Source: Paracoccus luteus (GTDB lineage Bacteria; Pseudomonadota; Alphaproteobacteria; Rhodobacterales; Rhodobacteraceae). From it: a DNA stretch of 64,000 nt. How positions within the stretch are numbered: position 1 is the first letter of the stretch; each line of letters begins with the position of its first letter. The notes beneath the pieces were generated by a model. It saw only the letters and a list, made by a program, of their open reading frames with translations. It was not told where the DNA came from and searched no databases. This document shows positions 59,266 through 64,000 of the stretch, piece after piece. The stretch lies in contig NZ_SDEA01000007.1 of NCBI RefSeq assembly GCF_004522155.1, positions 62,001 through 126,000 on the forward strand. The letters run 5' to 3'. The position numbers and the translations under genes are program-made.

Positions 59266-61826
59266 TCGCCCGCGCGCGCCGGTTGTTCCAGAAATACCTG
59301 CGCCAGCATCTGGCCGCGACCGCGCGGGGCGTGCCGCTGAAGGATCCCGGCGGCGCGCTGCTGGGCTATGTGGACGAGGTCCGCTATCAGGCGGGCCGCG
59401 TCCATGTCACCGGCTGGTGCGTCGCGGGGCGGCTGGCGCTGGTCGCCGCCGGATCGGTCAAGCCTGTCCACCGCACGGTGCAGCGCCCGGACGTGGCGCA
59501 GGCGCGTCCCGACCTTGTCGCCCACAGCGGCCCGCAGGTCGGCTTTGCCGCCGATCTGATGTGGTCCGGCGGGCCGGTGTCGCTGGCGATCCGCCTGCCG
59601 GCGACCGCCGACGCGGGGGCGCGCGACCTGCATGTTCCCCTGCCCTTGCCCGACGCGCGGGTGCTGCGCGCCGGACGCCAGCGCGCGCTGCGCCGCTTTG
59701 CGGTGACCGCGCTGCGGGTCGGCTCCGGCGTGGCCATCGACATGGCGCGCGGGCGCGACCCCGACGTGGGATTGCTGCGCCGGCGCTTTGGGCTGGGCGC
59801 GGGGGCGGGCGTCCTGTCGCGGACAATCGGCGACGGCCTGTTCGCGACGGCGCCCCCCGCCGTTCCTGCGACGGACGGCATCACCATCGTCCTGCCCGTC
59901 TATAACGCCTTTGACCTGCTGCCCCAGACCTTGCGCCGGGTCGATGCCCACACCGACCTGCCCTGGCACCTGATCGCGGTCGAGGATCGGTCCACCGATC
60001 CCGCCGTGCGCCCGTGGCTGCGCGACTGGGCCGCCGCGCGCCCCGACCGGGTGACGCTGGTGGAAAACGACATCAACCTGGGCTTTATCGGCAGCGTCAA
60101 CCGCGCGCTGGCGCTGGCGCCCGCGGGCCGTCCGGTGGTGCTGCTGAACAGCGACGCGCTGGTGCCGGCGGACTGGGCCTCGCGGCTGGTGGGCCCGATC
60201 CTGTCCGATCCGGGCGTCGCCAGCGTGACGCCCATGTCGAACGACGCCACCATCTTCAGCGTGCCCGACATCGCGTTGAGCCGCGCCATCGCGGAGGGCC
60301 AGGCGGACCGCATCGACGCCACGGCGCGCACCCTGAACCCCCTGCTGGCCGCCGAGGCGCCGACCGGCGTCGGGTTCTGCATGGCGCTGTCGCCCGCCGC
60401 GCTGGCCGCCGTGCCGCAGCTGGACCCGGTCTTCGGCAAGGGTTACGGCGAAGAGGTGGACTGGTGCCAGCGCACCCGCGCGCTGGGGATGCGCCACGTC
60501 GGCATCCCCAACCTGTTCGTCGAACACCGCGGCGGCCAGTCCTTTGGCAACGAGGTCAAGGCCGCGGCGATGCTGGCCAGCGGGCGCATCATCACCTCGC
60601 GCTATCCGCACTTTGACCTCGACGTGCAGGAGTTCATCGCCGCCGACCCGCTGGCGGACGCGCGGCTGGCGCTGGGGCTGGCATGGGCGGCGGGCGCCGC
60701 GCCGGACGACCGCGTGTCGGTCTATGTCGGCCATTCGCTGGGCGGCGGCGCGGAAAGCTGGCTGGCGGGCGCGATTGCCGCCGACCTGGAAGGCGGCCGC
60801 CCGGCGGTCGTGCTGCGGCTGGGCGGGCCGGTCCGCTTCGGGATCGAGCTGCACAGCGACGCGGGCGTGACGCGGGGCGCGACCGATTCGGCCGCCGTGC
60901 TGGCGCGGCTGCTGGCGCCGCTGGCCGGGCAGCGCGTCGTCTATTCCTGCGGCGTCGGCGATCCGGCGGGGATCGAGATCCCGGGCCTGCTGCTGCGGCT
61001 GGCGGGCGCCGACGCCGAGATCCGGGTGCTGTTCCACGATTACTGGCCGGTCAGCCCCTCCTATACGCTGGTCGATGCCGACGGGGTGTTCCGCGGCGTG
61101 CCGCTGCCCGGCCGGGCAGACCCGGCCCACCGCGCCCGCACGGTCGGGGGGGATGAGGTCACGCTGGCCGCATGGCAGGCCGCGTGGGGCCGTCTGGTCG
61201 CCGCCGCGCGGCAGGTCGTGGTGTTTTCCCACGACAGCGCGCGGATCGTCCGGGCGGTCTGGCCCGATGCCCCGCTGGCCGTGCATCCGCACAGCCTGGC
61301 GATCCCCGATCTGGCGGTGGACACCGGCGACTGGGGCGCCGACCGGCCGGGCACCATCGCCGTTCTGGGCGCCATCGGGGTCCACAAGGGGGCGGAGTAT
61401 GTCTGTCAGGTCGCCGCCGACTTTGCGCGCCGCCCCGGCGCCCCCCGGCTGATCGTGATCGGCGAGTTCGACATGGCCTTTCCCCTGCCCGGCAGCGTCG
61501 CCGTCACCGGCCGCTATCACGTCGAGGATTTGCCCGCCCTGATCCGCCGCCATCGCGTGCAAGCGTGGCTGATGCCGTCCATCGTCCCCGAGACGTTTTC
61601 ATTCACCACCCACGAGATGCTGGCGACCGGCCTGCCGGTCATGGCCTTTGACCTTGGCGCGCAGGGTGACGCCGTGGCGCAGGCCCCGCGCGGGCACATC
61701 CTGCCCGACCGCAGGCCGGACACGCTGTTGGCGACATTCCTGCAGGCGACGCGCGGCCCGGCGGACCGCGCGACGGGTCAGGACGGCGGCAGCAGCGATT
61801 CGACCAGCGACATCAGGTCGCGGTAA
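59262..61826 (+). CDS. Bifunctional glycosyltransferase: GT2 plus GT4-like domains
   Basis: The 854-residue protein begins with a beta-rich domain (about 30-130, LLGYVDEVRYQAGRVHVTGW). A GT2 domain follows (about 205-450): GITIVLPVYNAFDLLPQTLRR, AVEDRSTDPAVRPWL, NLGFIGSVNRALALA, VVLLNSDALVPADW and YGEEVDWCQRTRALGM. The C-terminal half (about 485-850) is GT-B-like, with YVGHSLGGGAESWLAGAI and IAVLGAIGVHKGAEYVCQVA. It ends with the sugar-nucleotide site VPETFSFTTHEMLATGLPVMAF. Two transferase activities in one chain suggest it adds two consecutive sugars. Its last 49 bases overlap the convergent sulfotransferase-like gene. Confidence 0.9.
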   Translation: MIARARRLFQKYLRQHLAATARGVPLKDPGGALLGYVDEVRYQAGRVHVTGWCVAGRLALVAAGSVKPVHRTVQRPDVAQARPDLVAHSGPQVGFAADLMWSGGPVSLAIRLPATADAGARDLHVPLPLPDARVLRAGRQRALRRFAVTALRVGSGVAIDMARGRDPDVGLLRRRFGLGAGAGVLSRTIGDGLFATAPPAVPATDGITIVLPVYNAFDLLPQTLRRVDAHTDLPWHLIAVEDRSTDPAVRPWLRDWAAARPDRVTLVENDINLGFIGSVNRALALAPAGRPVVLLNSDALVPADWASRLVGPILSDPGVASVTPMSNDATIFSVPDIALSRAIAEGQADRIDATARTLNPLLAAEAPTGVGFCMALSPAALAAVPQLDPVFGKGYGEEVDWCQRTRALGMRHVGIPNLFVEHRGGQSFGNEVKAAAMLASGRIITSRYPHFDLDVQEFIAADPLADARLALGLAWAAGAAPDDRVSVYVGHSLGGGAESWLAGAIAADLEGGRPAVVLRLGGPVRFGIELHSDAGVTRGATDSAAVLARLLAPLAGQRVVYSCGVGDPAGIEIPGLLLRLAGADAEIRVLFHDYWPVSPSYTLVDADGVFRGVPLPGRADPAHRARTVGGDEVTLAAWQAAWGRLVAAARQVVVFSHDSARIVRAVWPDAPLAVHPHSLAIPDLAVDTGDWGADRPGTIAVLGAIGVHKGAEYVCQVAADFARRPGAPRLIVIGEFDMAFPLPGSVAVTGRYHVEDLPALIRRHRVQAWLMPSIVPETFSFTTHEMLATGLPVMAFDLGAQGDAVAQAPRGHILPDRRPDTLLATFLQATRGPADRATGQDGGSSDSTSDIRSR

Positions 61827-62728
61827 CTCACGCTGGGGGCGGGCGCGGCCGCGGCATCGGCCCTGGCCGGGACAAGCCGGTCCACCGTATAGGGGTTCGC
61901 CCGGCCCAGCCGCTGGAACAGCGCGTCGCATTCCGGCTGCATCGTGGCCACGATCGACCGGCGCGCCTCGTCCGGCAGGGTCCGCAGCGGCGCATCGGCA
62001 AACTGGCGCAGGGCTGCGGCATAAAGCCGGGGCTGCCGGTCGGCGGCCATGCCGAACGCCTTGGCCATCCGCATCAGCTCGACCACGGTGCCCGGCACGC
62101 TGGGGTTGAACGCGGATGCGCCCCCTTGCGGAACGACCATGCCCAGCTGGGCGAAAAAGCTGGCGACGGGCGGGCTCTCTTCATAGGTATAGACCGACAG
62201 CGCGGACGCACCGAAGGCGTCGATCCATTTCCCCAGCTGCTGGCCATAGGCGATGTCGGGGTCGATCAGCCGCGGATTGGCGACGAAATGGTCCAGCATC
62301 CGCGCAAAGCCGTTGTTCGGCGTCTTGGCCTTTTGGTTATAGATCGACAGCAGCATGTCGTCGGGCCGGCGCACGCAGGCGACGATGCGGATGCTGTCCG
62401 CCACAAGATTGCCCTTCAGCAGCTCAAGCGACGCGGCCGGCATGGTGAACAGCTCTTCGCTGGACACAAGCACCCGCTTGCCCCGGTTGGCGGCCAGCAC
62501 GGCGTTGATGCCCGCGATCTCGGCCAGCGGGTCGGGCACGTCGCGCGCGGTCGGGTCCGTCATCCGCTTCAGCCCGAACGCCAGCCGGTGCTGGGCGAAC
62601 TGGAACCACGCGATGCGCGGATAGACGACATTCGCCCGCGCCAGCGCGCCGGCCGATTCGGCCAGCAGTTTCTGGATGGTCGTGGTGGCCGTCTTGTGCG
62701 CACCGATATGCAGGATCAGTTCCGACAT
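61778..62728 (-). CDS. Sulfotransferase-like protein
   Basis: The 316-residue protein opens MSELILHIGAHKTATTTIQKLL, the PAPS-loop pattern with an unusual K-T-A-T-T-T, then RVLVSSEELFTMP and DSIRIVACVRRPDDMLLSIYNQK (3'-phosphate region). It is a paralogue of the protein encoded at 57-58 kb. The start at 62728 has AGG six bases upstream; an ATG at 62758 is possible. The third such protein in 6 kb strengthens the case for a sulfated polymer. Confidence 0.8.
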   Translation of the reverse strand: MSELILHIGAHKTATTTIQKLLAESAGALARANVVYPRIAWFQFAQHRLAFGLKRMTDPTARDVPDPLAEIAGINAVLAANRGKRVLVSSEELFTMPAASLELLKGNLVADSIRIVACVRRPDDMLLSIYNQKAKTPNNGFARMLDHFVANPRLIDPDIAYGQQLGKWIDAFGASALSVYTYEESPPVASFFAQLGMVVPQGGASAFNPSVPGTVVELMRMAKAFGMAADRQPRLYAAALRQFADAPLRTLPDEARRSIVATMQPECDALFQRLGRANPYTVDRLVPARADAAAAPAPSVSYRDLMSLVESLLPPS

Positions 62729-62917
62729 CGCCGCCTCGTTCGTGACTGGGGCGTTCATAGGCGGCCCGGCCGCCGGACGCCACCATTCAGCGGCAAGGCC
62801 CCGCCGGGCGGTGCCGCCCGCGTGGGGCGGCTGGTGGGGGCGAAGCACACGGCACCGCTGGGCCGTCGGGGCGGCGGGCACCTGCCTTGCCGCAACCCCA
62901 GGCCCGACGAAATCCGC

Positions 62918-62946
62918 TTGACGCCTCCGCCGCGCGGCCCTAAATC
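62918..62946 (+). promoter_or_regulatory. Sigma70-type promoter of the tRNA gene
   Basis: TTGACG (62918-62923) and TAAATC (62941-62946) are separated by exactly 17 bases, 26 bases before the tRNA 5' end. It is the best-formed promoter seen in the window. Confidence 0.7.
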
Positions 62947-62972
62947 CCCCGCACCCGAGGACTCGGTTCTGG

Positions 62973-63049
62973 GGCGGAGTAGCTCAGCTGGTTAGAGCAG
63001 CGGAATCATAATCCGCGTGTCGGGGGTTCAAATCCCTCCTCCGCTACCA
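62973..63049 (+). tRNA. tRNA-Met (CAT anticodon; tRNA-Ile2 not excluded)
   Basis: The 77-base sequence folds as a complete cloverleaf with encoded CCA. The acceptor GGCGGAG pairs with CTCCGCT, the D-arm is GCTCAGCTGGTTAGAGC, the anticodon stem GCGGA/TCCGC holds the loop ATCATAA (CAT), and the T-arm is GGGGGTTCAAATCCCTC. The G-T closing pair and sequence fit an elongator tRNA-Met. A CAT anticodon modified to lysidine would read isoleucine, but that cannot be judged from DNA. Confidence 0.93.
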
Positions 63050-63362
63050 CCCCCCCTCGTTGGCGCGTCTCCGCAAGTTCGCAGAGGCTGTGGCAGCAGA
63101 CACGCCGATGCGACGGACCGTCTTGAACCGCTTCACGGCGTTCGTCATACTGGTCCGCACAGCCGCAGGGCAAGTATGTCCGGGAAAAGGAAAACTGCGC
63201 ACCATCCGATTTGCGCAACAATGCATTTCCTGTGGCAAAAAGATTGCACAAGGGGCATTTGCGGCGATGCGCGAACGCGGAAGGCTTCGTCGGAAAATAC
63301 GCAAGATTGCCGCAATCGGAACCGATTGGCGCGAATGTAAACGGCAGAAGGTGGCTTGATAA
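63050..63362 (+). other. Intergenic region between tRNA and Hint-domain gene, no gene recognised
   Basis: These 313 bases are clearly lower in GC than most of the window. An open frame on each strand crosses it, but neither shows recognisable motifs or normal codon use. An old mobile-element fragment downstream of the tRNA is possible, but nothing specific supports it. AGAAGG at 63347 probably serves the next gene. Confidence 0.4.
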
Positions 63363-64000
63363 ATGCCCTCGATCGATATTGTCCGGCGCGACGAGAACCC
63401 GCATGAAACCGTCAATGGCATTCGCGACGATACCAACTCGCGCGGGGTCGATCTGGAAGGCGCCCGGATCACGGTCACATATGTGGACGGCTCTACCGAA
63501 ATCCTGACGTGGCATGCGCGGGACTCATACACCTATGGCGGCGCCACCGGCACGGACATCGAAATGTCCTTCGGCTTCGACTGGCATGAGCTGTCCACGA
63601 CGAAGGCTTTAAGCTCGCTGGAAATCGACCTGCAGCCCGCAAGCTCGGTGTTCGACACGACCTTGGATAGCGGCGATTATCCGGATGGCAATTCAACGCC
63701 CACTTCCCTGAATGGCTATCCGTTCAGGTTGGCCCCTGAATATGAAGAAATCACCGGCGGCCTGACAGTGACATATTCAGGGATCGTCAACCTGACGGGA
63801 AGCCCGGCCGTGGGCGATCTTTACACGACGATGGTTGTTGATTTCTCTCAGCTTCCGGGGGGCGGCCTTCTGGGGGGTCTTAGGTGGAACTCCGACATCG
63901 ACACGATGAGGGATGCCGGTGACCTGGTGCCATCCGGGGTGACCTGTATCGTCCGCGGAACATTGATCACCACGGATCGCGGCGATGTGCCCATCGAGGA
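63363..64000 (+). CDS. Hint-domain protein (partial, C-terminus beyond window)
   Basis: The frame starts at ATG 63363, 11 bases after AGAAGG, and stays open to the end (212 residues). The first 195 residues look like a beta-rich surface or matrix domain (IVRRDENPHETVNGIRDDTN at the start, ITVTYVDGSTEILTWHARD, LTVTYSGIVNLTGS). At the end, SGVTCIVRGTLITTDRGDVP with the next residues IE is the opening of a Hint (Hedgehog/intein) domain, with the catalytic Cys in TCIVRGT. Rhodobacterial proteins of this layout carry a C-terminal Hint_2 domain that may self-process. GC content is lower than in the neighbouring genes. Confidence 0.8.
   Translation, partial: MPSIDIVRRDENPHETVNGIRDDTNSRGVDLEGARITVTYVDGSTEILTWHARDSYTYGGATGTDIEMSFGFDWHELSTTKALSSLEIDLQPASSVFDTTLDSGDYPDGNSTPTSLNGYPFRLAPEYEEITGGLTVTYSGIVNLTGSPAVGDLYTTMVVDFSQLPGGGLLGGLRWNSDIDTMRDAGDLVPSGVTCIVRGTLITTDRGDVPIE

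Noticed and set aside
63060..63359. A 99-codon plus-strand gene between the tRNA and the Hint-domain gene
   Set aside because: Starts with TTG without a ribosome site, has an Arg/Lys-heavy product without motifs, and overlaps an equally unconvincing antisense frame.

Overview
The window is very GC-rich DNA from an alphaproteobacterium, most likely a Rhodobacteraceae member close to Paracoccus. This rests on protein content (XrtE/VPEID sorting pair, cbb-type remnants, tripartite tricarboxylate transporters, alphaproteobacterial tRNAs) and codon bias; no database search was possible. Nearly every gene has long antisense open frames as a by-product of GC skew; these were left out.

Left part (1-15.4 kb). 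A cobalamin riboswitch controls btuB-btuF on the minus strand (btuF runs off the left edge). Next to it lie the 3' end of a tRNA-Pro and the N-terminal stub of a tyrosine integrase, the scar of an old island insertion. Then comes a catabolic unit: a divergent GntR/FCD repressor, a PdxA-family dehydrogenase, a TctC-TctB-TctA solute importer and a COG4091-type oxidoreductase. An RTX-repeat protein follows, then a decayed Calvin-cycle cluster on the minus strand (cbbX lacking its AAA+ core, intact rpe, and a 5' stub of cbbY), a GNAT acetyltransferase, an acyl-CoA synthetase and a WecG/TagA glycosyltransferase.

Middle part (15.5-28 kb). A tightly coupled plus-strand operon encodes a one-module type I PKS (KS-AT-KR-DH-ACP-TE), a GT2 glycosyltransferase, an unusual NRPS (formyltransferase, condensation-like remnant, adenylation domain interrupted by a luciferase-like monooxygenase, PCP) and an Sfp/EntD-type phosphopantetheinyl transferase. 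All three junctions up to the NRPS are ATGA overlaps or close, which suggests one product line.

Right part (28-62.7 kb). This is a large exopolysaccharide locus. It has an ExoY-like priming sugar transferase, a frameshifted Wzx-type flippase, a Wzy/ligase-like membrane protein, a Wzz-like chain-length protein, a CpsD-like protein without the Walker A lysine, many GT2/GT4/GT61 glycosyltransferases, an OafA-type acyltransferase, SGNH esterases, a hexapeptide acetyltransferase, a GMC oxidoreductase, an SDR and a GalE-like epimerase. Three sulfotransferase-like proteins suggest a sulfated, acylated polymer. Embedded in it are an exosortase E/CAAX-protease fusion with its single 68-residue VPEID-CTERM substrate, and a ligase/carrier protein/PLP-decarboxylase triad normally found with exosortase A loci.

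Right edge (62.9-64 kb). A complete tRNA with CAT anticodon has a clear promoter and is followed by about 310 bp of unassigned DNA and the start of a Hint-domain protein cut by the window end.
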